Shown here in pieces: positions 25,461 through 34,720 of a stretch of DNA of 48,011 bases. Source of the stretch: Roseomonas sp. (GTDB taxonomy: Bacteria; Pseudomonadota; Alphaproteobacteria; Acetobacterales; Acetobacteraceae); contig JADCGA010000007.1 of NCBI GenBank assembly GCA_020249265.1, positions 1-48,011 of the forward strand. Direction: 5' to 3'. A model generated the notes under the pieces. It did not search any database. It was not told the DNA's origin and was given only the letters and a program-made list of their open reading frames with translations. The position numbers were made by a program, and so were the translations under genes. Positions within the stretch are counted from its first letter, which is position 1, and every line of letters starts with the position of its first letter.

Positions 25461-25519
25461 CCCTGCCACGTCCCTTGGCACCCATGGCAAGGCGCGCGAA
25501 GCCTGATAGGGTTACAGCC

Positions 25520-26320
25520 ATGACCATGACCTATAGGGCTGAGGCCTATAACCTCTCCCACGCTTCCGAAAATCGCATTCATGATGATGCGACGGCACAA
25601 CGCTTTGGCTTTACCGGCGGGCTGGTGCCGGGGGTGGAGGTTTTCGCCTATTGCTGCCATCCGCCAGTAGAAAAATGGGGCCGTGATTTTCTAAGCCGCG
25701 GGGAAGTTTCGGCGGGCTTCCAAAAGCCGGTTTATGATGGCCGCGTCGCGACCGTCACCGCGACACCCGAAGCCGATGGTCTGGCGCTTTCGGTGGAAAG
25801 TGAAGGTATTGCCTGTGCGGCGGGTTTTGCGCGGCTGCCCGAAACAACGCCGGCAACTGTTTCCCTGGCGGAATGGCCCGCCGCGTCACCACCTGAAACA
25901 CGCCCGAAGGCGAGTGATGAAAGCCTGGCGCCCGGGCTTTGGCTTGGGACTCGCGCCTTGGCGCTGACGCCGCAGGTCTTGGCCGATTACCTGCGTGATG
26001 TGCGTGAAACCGCGCCGCTTTATGCTGAACATGGCCTTGCACATCCGGGCTTGGTGCTGCGCATGTGCAATTGGCTGCTGACGCAAAATGTTGTGCTGGG
26101 GCCTTGGATACACATTGGCAGCAAGTTGCGCTTTCACAGTGAAGCGCGGCTTGGTGAAGCGCTAACCGCGCGCGGGCGCATCACCGCCAATATTGACCGC
26201 AAGGGGCATCGGATTGTGACGATTGAAGCGCTGGTGCTGGCGGATGGCGCGCGGTCCGTGGCCCACGTAACGCATGACGCGATCTGGCGCCCGCGTCAGG
26301 TGGCGGAGGCTGAGGGTTAA
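25520..26320 (+). CDS. Hotdog-fold MaoC-like dehydratase/thioesterase family protein
   Basis: A 266-residue protein with two hotdog halves. The first contains ENRIHDDATAQRFGFTGGLVPG near residues 12-34, a variant of the MaoC hydratase helix in which HDD may supply the catalytic residues. The second half begins near 150. MaoC-like proteins hydrate enoyl-CoA thioesters or only bind acyl-CoA. The start at 25520 opens the conserved segment; the longer open frame from 25457 overlaps radC and lacks a ribosome-binding site. A second ATG two codons in is equally possible. The substrate is unknown. Confidence 0.65.
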   Translation: MTMTYRAEAYNLSHASENRIHDDATAQRFGFTGGLVPGVEVFAYCCHPPVEKWGRDFLSRGEVSAGFQKPVYDGRVATVTATPEADGLALSVESEGIACAAGFARLPETTPATVSLAEWPAASPPETRPKASDESLAPGLWLGTRALALTPQVLADYLRDVRETAPLYAEHGLAHPGLVLRMCNWLLTQNVVLGPWIHIGSKLRFHSEARLGEALTARGRITANIDRKGHRIVTIEALVLADGARSVAHVTHDAIWRPRQVAEAEG

Positions 26321-26345
26321 ATCGAGCGCAGGATTTTCCCGCCCA

Positions 26346-26873
26346 TCACGGCTGCACCGTGCGCTGCAACCTCTCCACCGCAAAACCTTCCCGCCGCGCA
26401 ATCGCCACCGCCGCCGCGTAATCCGCTTCCGCCATCACTGGCGCGCGCGACAGCACCCAAAGGTAATCGCGCCGCGGCGCGCCCACCACGGCCCAGCGGT
26501 AATCAGGATCAAGCCCAATAATCCAGTAATCGCCAAAGAAGGGCCAGAAGAAGCTGACGCGCAGCCGGTCATTCCCTGGGCTTGCGCTGCGCGCAATGGC
26601 GGTGGCGTTGCGCATCGCACCATCCGCGGCGGCATTGCGGCAGCGATTGACCACATCCACCGCGCCATCGGGGCGGAGTGTGTATTGCGCCGTCACCGCC
26701 TCACAGCGAACGCGGCTGCTATCCTGAAAGCTGGTCGGGAAGCGCGCGGCCTCATGCCAAAGCCCGGCATAGCGGGCGAGGTCCACCTGTCCCACAGTGG
26801 CGGGCGTATTCGGCCCAGGTTGGGTGGCGCAGGCACCAAGTGCCAGCAAGGCAACAAACAGAAAACCGCGCAT
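26346..26873 (-). CDS. blc: Lipocalin family lipoprotein (Blc-like)
   Basis: A 175-residue outer-membrane lipocalin. The signal peptide ends in the lipobox ALGAC (Cys15), then the lipocalin signature ARYAGLWHEAARFP, the SFFWPFFGDYWIIGL strand and YLWVLSRAP near the end. Blc-type proteins bind lysophospholipids or fatty acids during envelope stress. The gene sits 1 base from the end of the polysaccharide deacetylase gene on the same strand and is probably transcribed after it, although the functions do not obviously connect. Confidence 0.88.
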   Translation of the reverse strand: MRGFLFVALLALGACATQPGPNTPATVGQVDLARYAGLWHEAARFPTSFQDSSRVRCEAVTAQYTLRPDGAVDVVNRCRNAAADGAMRNATAIARSASPGNDRLRVSFFWPFFGDYWIIGLDPDYRWAVVGAPRRDYLWVLSRAPVMAEADYAAAVAIARREGFAVERLQRTVQP

Positions 26874-26874
26874 C

Positions 26875-27768
26875 TTATTCCCCCGGAATGCTGCCCTTGG
26901 GCAGCGTCAGAACATGATCATAAATCGCCCCTGCGGTGCTTATCCAGATATCACCACGCCGCGCGGCGATATGTGCCAGCGCGCGTCGCAAATGACGCAT
27001 CCGATAGGGTTGGCCCACCAGATAGGGATGCAGCGCAATCCCCATCACTTGCGGCTTGCCATCGGCGATCTGCCGGCGCCGTTCCTCAAAATCATCCATG
27101 ATCATATCAGCAAAATACGCCGCACCATCCTTGCGTCCAATGATCGAGGGAATGTCATTCACCTCCTGCGGATAGGGAATGGCGAGCAGTTTGCCGGCGC
27201 GGGTTTTCATCCAGATCGGCGCATCATCCGCGCACCAATTGAGCGTATAGCGATACCCCGCTTCCATCAGCAGATCAGGCGTTGTTTTGCTTTCCGCAAT
27301 CCAGGGCGAAAGCCAGCCGCGCGGCGCTTCGCCTTCATGTTTGCTGATCGCAGCACTGCTTTCAGCGATCAGCGCGGCTTCCTCAGCCTCCGGCAGGATG
27401 GATTGGCGTTCCGAATTGGTCCTTCCATGGCCTGCGAATTCATCACCCCGCGCGCGATGCGCAGTGACCAATTCGGGCGCATAATCATACATGGCGCTAT
27501 TCAGCAGCACCGTCGCCGGCATCTGCATTTCATCAAACAGCTCAAGCAGCCGCCAGGCGCCCACGCGATTGCCGTAATCCCGCCATGCATAGTTCAGCAC
27601 ATCGGGCTGCGGCCCACCGGGCGCCAATTCCGCACCCAAGCCTTCGCCAAAGGCGAAATGTTCAAGATTGAGGCCAAGATAAACCGCAAGCTTCGCCCCG
27701 CCCGGCCAGGCATAGGACGCGCGGTCCCGCCAGGGGTGATAGGTGTAGCGTCCATGGCTTGGCAGCAT
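26875..27768 (-). CDS. NodB-fold polysaccharide deacetylase family protein, PuuE-type
   Basis: A 297-residue NodB-fold protein. The usual DD pair of the first motif is replaced by LNLEHF (Asn-Leu-Glu-His near 35-40), as in the allantoinase PuuE branch, and the second motif reads GHGRTNSE. Such members hydrolyse cyclic or open amides rather than chitin. No signal peptide is seen. The start at 27768 is inferred from the conserved opening (RYTYHPW); AAGGA lies upstream. It is divergent to an F420-type oxidoreductase with a 114-base gap and followed by the lipocalin gene. Confidence 0.75.
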   Translation of the reverse strand: MLPSHGRYTYHPWRDRASYAWPGGAKLAVYLGLNLEHFAFGEGLGAELAPGGPQPDVLNYAWRDYGNRVGAWRLLELFDEMQMPATVLLNSAMYDYAPELVTAHRARGDEFAGHGRTNSERQSILPEAEEAALIAESSAAISKHEGEAPRGWLSPWIAESKTTPDLLMEAGYRYTLNWCADDAPIWMKTRAGKLLAIPYPQEVNDIPSIIGRKDGAAYFADMIMDDFEERRRQIADGKPQVMGIALHPYLVGQPYRMRHLRRALAHIAARRGDIWISTAGAIYDHVLTLPKGSIPGE

Positions 27769-27814
27769 TGCGGTGATCCTTTCGTGATCTTCTTTGGGGG
27801 CGCGGGCCGGCTTC

Positions 27815-27835
27815 GGCAAGGGTTCGGGGCTTGCC
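27815..27835. promoter_or_regulatory. Inverted repeat GGCAAG-N9-CTTGCC in a divergent gap
   Basis: A six-base inverted repeat with a nine-base spacer between the deacetylase and LLM oxidoreductase starts (27768 and 27883). The spacing is compatible with a dimeric regulator site, but short repeats like this also arise by chance in GC-rich DNA. Confidence 0.25.
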
Positions 27836-27882
27836 TGCCGGACCGCACCGGGCCAGCCTTCCCCTGACCAAGGGAGGATCAC

Positions 27883-28734
27883 ATGAAAATCGGCGCCGCG
27901 ATGTTCTTCACCGATTATTCCATGTCGCCCGGCGAATTGGCCGTGGCTTTGGAAGAACGCGGTTTTGATAGTCTTTGGGCGCCGGAACATTCGCATATTC
28001 CGCTGGCGCGCACCGCTTCCTATCCGGGCGGCGGCGCCTTGCCGCGCGAGTATTATGAGGTGATGGACCCTTTCGTGACCCTCACCGCCGCTGCTGCCGC
28101 CACCAAGAAATTGCTGGTCGGCACAGGAATTTGCCTGGTGGTGCAGCGCGACCCGATCCAGACCGCCAAGGCGGTCGCGACGATTGATCATATCTCCGGC
28201 GGGCGCTTCCTATTTGGTGTCGGCAATGGTTGGAACCAGGATGAGATCGAAAACCACGGCACCGTCTTCGCCTCGCGTCACAAACTGGCGCGCGAACGCA
28301 TTGAGGCGATGAAGGCGATCTGGACTGAGGCTCAGCCAAGCTATGCCGGCGAATTCGTCAATTTCACGCCGATGGAAACTGGGCCGAAGCCACTACAAAA
28401 ACCGAATCCGCCGATTATTGTCGGTGGTGCCTTTCCCTGGGGTGCCAAGCGCGCGGTACGCTATGGCGATGGCTGGATGCCGCATCGTGTGCGCAAGCAC
28501 TATGCCGATGTGGCTGCGCTGATCCCGCAATTCCGCCAATTGGTCGCCGAAGCCGGGCGCCGCGAAGAAGATTTGCCCATCACCATCTGGGGCGTGAAGG
28601 AAGACCGCGACGCGCTGCTGGCGGACCGGGACCTTGGCGTTGCGCGCGTGGTGCTCAGCCTTGCTTCAGCCAAGCGCGATGAAATCCTGCCGGAATTGGA
28701 CCGCTGGGCGGCGCTGATTGGCGCGATAGCCTAA
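27883..28734 (+). CDS. LLM-class F420-dependent oxidoreductase
   Basis: A 283-residue luciferase-like TIM barrel. Hallmarks are MKIGAAMFFTDYS at the N-terminus, FDSLWAPEHSHIP, DPFVTLTAAAAATKKLLVGTG and the GGRFLFGVGNGWN tract. Family members hydride-transfer with F420 or FMN. The F420 synthesis genes 2 kb downstream favour F420. GGGAGG seven bases before ATG fixes the start. The last codons overlap the stop of the convergent LLM gene by four bases. The substrate is unknown. Confidence 0.85.
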   Translation: MKIGAAMFFTDYSMSPGELAVALEERGFDSLWAPEHSHIPLARTASYPGGGALPREYYEVMDPFVTLTAAAAATKKLLVGTGICLVVQRDPIQTAKAVATIDHISGGRFLFGVGNGWNQDEIENHGTVFASRHKLARERIEAMKAIWTEAQPSYAGEFVNFTPMETGPKPLQKPNPPIIVGGAFPWGAKRAVRYGDGWMPHRVRKHYADVAALIPQFRQLVAEAGRREEDLPITIWGVKEDRDALLADRDLGVARVVLSLASAKRDEILPELDRWAALIGAIA

Positions 28735-29759
28735 AGCACGGTCTCGGCTGCCAGGCGCAGCGCTTCCTGCGTGGCACCCGTTAGCACCAGCGTATTCAGC
28801 TTGCCTTCTCGTGCTGCGGCCTGCCAATCGCGCAAGCGGGCGCGCACGCGACCCGCGGGACCAACCAGCGCAATTTCATCCACCAGCGCGTCCGGCACCG
28901 CGGCAATGGCTTCCTTGCGATGCCCGGCCAGAAACGCCTTCTGGATCGCGGCTGCGGCATCCGGAAAGCCAAGGCGTTTGCAATAGTCATTGTAGAAATT
29001 CTTGCCGATGGCGCCCATGCCGCCGATGTAAAGCGCCAGCTCTGGCTTCACCGCATCGCGGCAGGATTGCAGATCATCGCCCAGCCTGATCTTCGTATAG
29101 GGCGCGATATCGAAATCACTTAAGGCTCGCGGCGTCGTTGCTTTTGCCATGCCTTCGAGCGTTGGCTTCACCACCAGATCAGCTTTCTCCGGCGACATGA
29201 AAATCGGCAAATTGCCATCGGCGATTTCGCCTGCCAGCCGCATGCCGCCCGGCGTGATAGAGGCACAGTAAAAGCGCATCGGCTTGCCATGCAGAATGCT
29301 CTTCAGCGGCTTGCCAAGCCCTGTCGCATCCGGTCCGTCATAGGGAATGCGATAATGCGTACCCTGATATTCCACGGGCCTTTCGCGCGCGATGATGGCG
29401 CGCATGATGTCAATATATTCGCGCGTGCGCACCAGCGGGCTGCCATAAGCCTGCCCGTGCCAGCCTTCCACCACCTGCGGCCCGGAGGGGCCAACGCCGC
29501 AAAGAAAACGATCTCCTGATAAGGATTGCAGCGTCATGGCCGTGGAAGCGGCGCAAGCGGGGCTGCGCGCCGGCATCTGCATAATGCCTGTACCAGCCTT
29601 GATCTTCGTAGTTTGCGCCAGCACCCAGGTGATGGGTGTGACCGCATCCGTCCCGTAGCTTTCCCCGCACCACACCATACTGAAGCCAAGCCTTTCGGCT
29701 TCCAGCACCAACGCCATATCAATGGTGCCGGTCATGCCAAGCGTCATGCCAAGGCGCAT
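28731..29759 (-). CDS. LLM-class F420-dependent oxidoreductase, Mer/FGD-like
   Basis: A 342-residue luciferase-like oxidoreductase. MRLGMTLGMTGTI and FSMVWCGESYGTDAVTP form the N-terminal barrel strands; GDRFLCGVGPSGPQVVEGWHG is the cofactor-side loop typical of F420-binding members, and FYCASITPGGMRLAGEIADG follows. An AGGA site lies upstream. It begins 3 bases after the end of another LLM gene, so the two minus-strand genes (29763-30716 then this) form a pair. The substrate is unknown. Confidence 0.85.
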   Translation of the reverse strand: MRLGMTLGMTGTIDMALVLEAERLGFSMVWCGESYGTDAVTPITWVLAQTTKIKAGTGIMQMPARSPACAASTAMTLQSLSGDRFLCGVGPSGPQVVEGWHGQAYGSPLVRTREYIDIMRAIIARERPVEYQGTHYRIPYDGPDATGLGKPLKSILHGKPMRFYCASITPGGMRLAGEIADGNLPIFMSPEKADLVVKPTLEGMAKATTPRALSDFDIAPYTKIRLGDDLQSCRDAVKPELALYIGGMGAIGKNFYNDYCKRLGFPDAAAAIQKAFLAGHRKEAIAAVPDALVDEIALVGPAGRVRARLRDWQAAAREGKLNTLVLTGATQEALRLAAETVL

Positions 29760-29762
29760 GGT

Positions 29763-30716
29763 TCAGATCCTTTCCATCACTGAAGTGCGGAAGCTTTCCA
29801 TTTGCCCCAGCACTTTTTCAGCGGTGGAACCGAGGAAGTTGAAATCAATCGCCGAGACACCCAGCGCGCGCAAAGCGTGGATATCTTCCACTATCTGTTC
29901 AGCGCTACCCGAGAACAAATGCCGTTCTCCATCACCCGCCAAGGCTGGCAACTCGGCGCCGAACTTTTGCACGCGGAGTGAAAGCCCGACAGAGGCGGGA
30001 TCCCGCCCGGCTTCGGCAGTCAAGCGGCGCAGCTTGGCAACGCCGGCCTTGTAGCGGGCCAGACTATCCAGCGGAAAAGCCGGATTCGTGCCGATGGGAT
30101 ACCAGGCATCGCCCAGCCGCGCCGTGCGCCTCAGCGCCGGCCCGCTTTCGCCGCCCACCCAAATCGGCGGGCCGCCCGGCTGCACGGGCTTGGGTTCAAA
30201 ACTGATCTTCTCGAAGGCAACATATTCGCCCTGAAAGCGCGGATCGGCCGCGGTCCATAATTCCCGCGCGGCCAGGATATACTCATCCGTCACCTTGCCG
30301 CGCGCGGCGAAATCCGGCGCGTCGAGTGCTTCAAATTCCTCCTTCAGCCAGCCAGCGCCAATGCCGAGCGTCAGCCGCCCGTTGGAGAAGATATCAATCG
30401 TGGACAGGATTTTCGCCGTCAGCACCGCCGGGCGATGCGGCACCACCATGACGGAGGTGACAAGCCGCAGCGTATTGGTGCGTGCGGCGGCGAACATTAC
30501 CTCGGTCAATTGTTCATGCCGCCCGCCGCGCGCGCCGGCGGGGAATTCGCCATTATCCGAATAGGGGTAGATGGCGTGAATATCGGTAGGGATCACCACG
30601 TGGTCGCTGAAGGTGGCATAGGCATAGCCCATGGCCTCACCCCCCTGGAGAAGCCGCGTAATCGCCTCAGGCGTGGCGAGCGGGCCGGCAGTTGGGGCGT
30701 TGAAACCGATTTGCAT
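29763..30716 (-). CDS. LLM-class F420-dependent oxidoreductase
   Basis: A 317-residue luciferase-like protein. MQIGFNAPTAGPLA starts the barrel; YATFSDHVVIPTDI, LVTSVMVVPHRPAVLTAKILST and GRLTLGIGAGWLKEEFEAL are classic family tracts, and PIWVGGESGPALRRTARLGDAWYP the later one. GGGAGG six bases upstream supports 30716 over an in-frame ATG at 30740. It is divergent to the FO synthase gene with a 70-base gap, which places it under F420-locus control. The substrate is unknown. Confidence 0.86.
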   Translation of the reverse strand: MQIGFNAPTAGPLATPEAITRLLQGGEAMGYAYATFSDHVVIPTDIHAIYPYSDNGEFPAGARGGRHEQLTEVMFAAARTNTLRLVTSVMVVPHRPAVLTAKILSTIDIFSNGRLTLGIGAGWLKEEFEALDAPDFAARGKVTDEYILAARELWTAADPRFQGEYVAFEKISFEPKPVQPGGPPIWVGGESGPALRRTARLGDAWYPIGTNPAFPLDSLARYKAGVAKLRRLTAEAGRDPASVGLSLRVQKFGAELPALAGDGERHLFSGSAEQIVEDIHALRALGVSAIDFNFLGSTAEKVLGQMESFRTSVMERI

Positions 30717-30786
30717 ATTTGGCCTCCCATCCCCGCGCATTGCATCTGGCGCGGCCTTCCCACACGATGGGGCCGACGAGAGGAGG

Positions 30787-33147
30787 ATGGCAAGGGTGCA
30801 GGACAGGCTGGAACGAACGCCACTGGCGGAATTGATGGCGGAAGCGGCTGCGTTGCGCGATGCCGGGCATGGGCGCGTGCTGTCCTATTCGCGCAAGGTC
30901 TTCATTCCGCTGACCAAGCTCTGCCGCGATGTCTGCCATTACTGCACCTTCGCCGAAAAACCGCGCGCCGGACGGGCGGCGTATCTGACGCCAGACGAAG
31001 TGCTGGCGATTGCGCGCGCCGGCGCCAAGGCTGGTTGCACGGAAGCGCTGTTTACGCTGGGCGATAAGCCCGAATTGCGCTGGCGCCAGGCGCGCGACGC
31101 CTTGGCGGAAATGGGCCATGCCAGCACCATCGAATACCTGGTGGCCATGAGTGATCTGGTGCTGCGTGAGACCGGATTGCTGCCCCATGCCAATCCGGGC
31201 GTGATGAATAGGGCAGAGCTGCTGGCGCTGCGCGATGTGACCGCGAGCCAAGGCATCATGCTGGAAAGCACCAGCGAAAGGCTTTGCGCGCCCGGCGGCG
31301 TGCATCATGGCAGCCCAGACAAACACCCGGCTGTCCGGCTTGAGGTGCTGAACCAGGCTGGTGAGGCGCGGATTCCCTTCACCACCGGCATTCTGATTGG
31401 CATTGGTGAAACCCGCGCGGAACGCTTGGAAGCCTTGCGCGCCATTGCCGAAAGCCATGCGCGTTATGGGCATGTGCAGGAAGTCATTATCCAGAATTTC
31501 CGCGCCAAGCCGCGCACCAAGCGCGCCGATGCGGATGAGCCCGATTTGGATGACCTGCTCTGGACCATTGCCTGCGCGCGCATCATTCTGGGCGCGCAGG
31601 CGAATATCCAGGCGCCGCCCAATCTTTCGCCCGGCACCTATCCGCGCTTGATCGCGGCGGGCATCAATGATTGGGGCGGCATTTCGCCCGTGACGCCGGA
31701 TCATGTGAACCCGGAAGCGCCTTGGCCCGCCATTGCAACGCTCGCCGAAAAAACAGCGAGTATGGGCAAGGTGCTGGTGCAGCGCCTGCCCGCTTACCCC
31801 GCCTATTTGCGCGCGCCGCGCGATTGGTTTGCGCCGCGCATCGCAACGGCGCTGCTCCGCGCCAGTGACGCGGCGGGATTTGCGCGTGGTGATGATTGGT
31901 CGCCCGGTGCGCTGACACTGCCGCGTCTTGCGGCACCATTGCTGGCTACGGCTGATGCAGCGCTGTCAGCCTTGGTGGAACGCGCCGCGCAGGGCGAAAG
32001 GCTCGATACGCCCGCGATTGAAACACTGTTTGCCGCGCGGGATGCGGATCAGGCGCATGTGATGGCGGCTGCCGATCGGCTGCGCCAGGCGGTCGCGGGC
32101 GATACCGTGCGCTATGTTGTCAATCGGAACATCAATTACACGAATATCTGCACCTATCGTTGCAGCTTCTGCGCCTTCAGCAAGGGTAAGACTCATGAAG
32201 CCTTGCGTGGTCCGGCCTATGATCTTGACCATGCGGAGATCACGCGCCGCGCCAAGGAAGCCTGGGCGCGAGGCGCAACCGAGGTCTGCCTGCAAGGCGG
32301 CATCCACCCGGAATATACCGGCGCAACCTATGAGGCGATTTGCCGCGCCATCAAGCAAGCTGTGCCGGGGATGCATATCCATGCCTTCTCTGCGCTCGAA
32401 ATCCATCAGGGCGCGCGCACGCTGGGACTTTCGCTATCTACGTTTTTGGCGCGGCTACGCGATGCCGGGCTTGGCACTTTGCCGGGTACGGCTGCGGAGA
32501 TTCTGGATGATGAAATACGCGCCATCATCTGCCCCGATAAGGTGAATACGGAAGAATGGCAGGCGGTGATGCGTGCTGCGCATGGGCTTGGCCTGCGCAG
32601 CACCGCCACCATCATGTTCGGCCATGTGGAAGCGCCCTTGCATTGGGCGCGGCATTTGCTGGTGCTGCGCGATCTGCAAGCGGCAACCGGCGGCTTTACA
32701 GAATTTGTGCCGCTGCCTTTCGTACATATGGAAGCGCCCATGTATCTGCGCGGCCTGGCGCGCCGCGGGCCCAGCTTTCGTGAGGCTTTGCTGATGCATA
32801 GCGTCGCGCGCCTGGTGCTGCACCCACATTTCGCGAATATCCAGACAAGCTGGGTGAAGATGGGCCCCGAGGGTGCGGCGATGGCTTTGCAAGCGGGGGC
32901 AAATGATCTGGGGGGCACGCTGATGAATGAAAGCATCAGCCGCGCCGCCGGCACGGAACATGGCCAGGAATTTCCACCAGACGCGATAGAACGCCTGATC
33001 CTTTCCATCGGGCGGCAACCGATGCAGCGCAGCACTACCTATGGCGCCGTTGAGCGTGAACGGGAACAGGCTTCGCGTAGCGCGGTACCTCTTGCGCCCA
33101 TGGTGCAGACCGCGCCGCGCAAGCGAGCTTTATTGGCGGGCGATTAG
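30787..33147 (+). CDS. fbiC: 7,8-didemethyl-8-hydroxy-5-deazariboflavin (FO) synthase, fused CofG-CofH
   Basis: A 786-residue two-domain radical SAM protein that makes FO, the F420 chromophore, from tyrosine and 5-amino-6-ribitylaminouracil. The CofG half carries the cluster motif CRDVCHYC and the CofH half CTYRCSFC, each CxxxCxxC. Both halves keep family tracts (NPGVMN, ESTSERL; LQGGIHPEYTG, HAFSALE). AGGAGG at 30781-30786 touches the ATG, so a GTG at 30796, nine bases from the site, may be the true start; the fold is unaffected. Its end overlaps the stop of the convergent cofC by four bases. The fused form is known from actinobacteria and some Proteobacteria. Confidence 0.95.
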   Translation: MARVQDRLERTPLAELMAEAAALRDAGHGRVLSYSRKVFIPLTKLCRDVCHYCTFAEKPRAGRAAYLTPDEVLAIARAGAKAGCTEALFTLGDKPELRWRQARDALAEMGHASTIEYLVAMSDLVLRETGLLPHANPGVMNRAELLALRDVTASQGIMLESTSERLCAPGGVHHGSPDKHPAVRLEVLNQAGEARIPFTTGILIGIGETRAERLEALRAIAESHARYGHVQEVIIQNFRAKPRTKRADADEPDLDDLLWTIACARIILGAQANIQAPPNLSPGTYPRLIAAGINDWGGISPVTPDHVNPEAPWPAIATLAEKTASMGKVLVQRLPAYPAYLRAPRDWFAPRIATALLRASDAAGFARGDDWSPGALTLPRLAAPLLATADAALSALVERAAQGERLDTPAIETLFAARDADQAHVMAAADRLRQAVAGDTVRYVVNRNINYTNICTYRCSFCAFSKGKTHEALRGPAYDLDHAEITRRAKEAWARGATEVCLQGGIHPEYTGATYEAICRAIKQAVPGMHIHAFSALEIHQGARTLGLSLSTFLARLRDAGLGTLPGTAAEILDDEIRAIICPDKVNTEEWQAVMRAAHGLGLRSTATIMFGHVEAPLHWARHLLVLRDLQAATGGFTEFVPLPFVHMEAPMYLRGLARRGPSFREALLMHSVARLVLHPHFANIQTSWVKMGPEGAAMALQAGANDLGGTLMNESISRAAGTEHGQEFPPDAIERLILSIGRQPMQRSTTYGAVEREREQASRSAVPLAPMVQTAPRKRALLAGD

Positions 33148-33803
33148 GCTGATCGGCCAAGAATGCCGTTTTGTTGCAACCAAAACAGCGTTTGCGTGGA
33201 TTTGGCTTCCGGAATGCTGGCGAAGCGCGCGATATCGGCCGGGTGGTCAATATCCATCGCAATGCCGGGCAGGTGCAGAATCTGCGGTACGATCCCCGCC
33301 ACGCGTGACGCCGCCAGATGCGGGAAATAGCTGTCTTCACCGAAGCGCAGCTTAACCGCATTGGGTGGTGACATCAGAATGGCGTTGGAGCCCTGTTCAT
33401 CATGCGCGGGTGCAATGATGAAGGCGGGCGACGCCTTTGCCGCTGCGATCAGTGCTTCGATTTCTGGCGTTTTTACTGCGGGAATATCGCCGGGCATGGT
33501 CAGAATGCTCGCCACACCTTCCGCCTGCAACACTGCTGCTGCGGCTGTCACCGCACCCGTGTGACCTTCCCGCGCGCCTTCCGTGATGATCCGTGCACCG
33601 TGCTCCTGTGCAAGCGCTGCCGCCCAAGGATCAAGCGTCACCAGCGCGATGCCGGCCAAGCCTTGCGCCGCCGATAGCGCTGCCAATACATCACGCAACA
33701 TCACTTGCATCAGGGCAATGCGTTCTTCGGGTGACAGCAACGGTGCCAGGCGCTGTTTTGCCCCCACCATTTCCTTCACCGGCAGAATGGCCCAGGGCTT
33801 CAT
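33144..33803 (-). CDS. cofC: Phospho-lactate/phosphoglycerate guanylyltransferase of F420 synthesis
   Basis: A 219-residue nucleotidyltransferase. The opening ILPVKEMVGAKQRLAPLLSPEER contains the nucleotide-binding Lys/Arg tract; LTMPGDIPA holds the metal Asp and HDEQGSNAI the substrate loop. CofC/FbiD links GTP to a C3 phospho-acid (2-phospholactate, PEP or 3-phosphoglycerate, by lineage). Proteobacterial enzymes are known to use 3-phosphoglycerate, which fits here, but residue choice alone does not prove it. The start overlaps the stop of cofD (ATGA) and it ends the minus-strand operon. Confidence 0.88.
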   Translation of the reverse strand: MKPWAILPVKEMVGAKQRLAPLLSPEERIALMQVMLRDVLAALSAAQGLAGIALVTLDPWAAALAQEHGARIITEGAREGHTGAVTAAAAVLQAEGVASILTMPGDIPAVKTPEIEALIAAAKASPAFIIAPAHDEQGSNAILMSPPNAVKLRFGEDSYFPHLAASRVAGIVPQILHLPGIAMDIDHPADIARFASIPEAKSTQTLFWLQQNGILGRSA

Positions 33804-34720
33804 CTGAGTGCTTCAATCGCCGCCAGCACCTGCCGCGCAAGCGCGGTTTTGTCAGCCAAGTCGCGCATCAGTGTCGCCGCATGAAACACTCGCGGCGCAA
33901 TGCCAGCACCATCATCGCCATGTTCCATGACGTAACCATCGAGTAAATCGCCATAGCGTGCGGCAACAGCAGCAGCACTTGGCGTGACACCGAGCGCCTC
34001 AAACATACGCGCGGTTGGCCCCTTCACCGCCTGCCCGGCAATGATGGGCGATACCGCCACCACCGGCGCGCCGGATGCCTTGACGGCATCTCGTAAACCC
34101 GGCAGGGCGAGGATGGGTTCGATGCTGATGAAGGGATTACTCGGGCAAATCACAATGCCGCGAGGCTGCGCGCGCAGCGCTTCAAGCAACACCGGCTGCG
34201 GGCGCGCCTGTTCAACACCCGCGAATTTCACTGCGCGCGCCAAAGGTTCAGCGCGTAGCCGCACAAACCAATCCTGAAAATCCAGCCACCCCTGATCCGT
34301 GCCGATTTTTGTGCGCACTGGATCATCACTCATCGGCAAGATGCGCGGGCCGATCCCTAAGCGCTGGCGAAAATCATCAGTGATGGCCGAAAGCGAATCG
34401 CCTACACGCAAGCGATGACTGCGCAGCACATGCAGCGCCAAATCGCGATCACCGAGCCGAAACCAATCTTGCCCACCGAGCGCTGCCAGCGTTTCCATGA
34501 AAGCCCAGCTTTCATCCGCGCGCCCCCAGCCAAGCTGCGGATTATCCAGGCCCGCCAGGGTGTAGAGCAAGGTATCCGTATCGGGGCAGATCGTGAGGCC
34601 GTAATGTTCAAAATCATCGCCCGTATTGGCGATGATCAGCAATTCCTCTGGCGGCAATACGTGTGAGAGTCCAAGTGCCAACTTCGCCCCACCAATGCCG
34701 CCGGACAGCGCGATGATCAC
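33800..34720 (-). CDS. cofD: 2-phospho-L-lactate transferase-type enzyme (CofD/FbiA)
   Basis: A 306-residue transferase that joins FO to the guanylylated C3 acid to give F420-0 or its analogue. Markers are ALSGGIGGAKLALGL at the N-terminus, IIANTGDDFEHYGLTICPD (metal and FO site), SNPFISIEPILALPGLR and SPIIAGQAVKGPTARM. Length is normal. It overlaps cofE upstream and cofC downstream by four bases each, so the three are translated as one unit. Confidence 0.95.
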   Translation of the reverse strand: MIIALSGGIGGAKLALGLSHVLPPEELLIIANTGDDFEHYGLTICPDTDTLLYTLAGLDNPQLGWGRADESWAFMETLAALGGQDWFRLGDRDLALHVLRSHRLRVGDSLSAITDDFRQRLGIGPRILPMSDDPVRTKIGTDQGWLDFQDWFVRLRAEPLARAVKFAGVEQARPQPVLLEALRAQPRGIVICPSNPFISIEPILALPGLRDAVKASGAPVVAVSPIIAGQAVKGPTARMFEALGVTPSAAAVAARYGDLLDGYVMEHGDDGAGIAPRVFHAATLMRDLADKTALARQVLAAIEALR

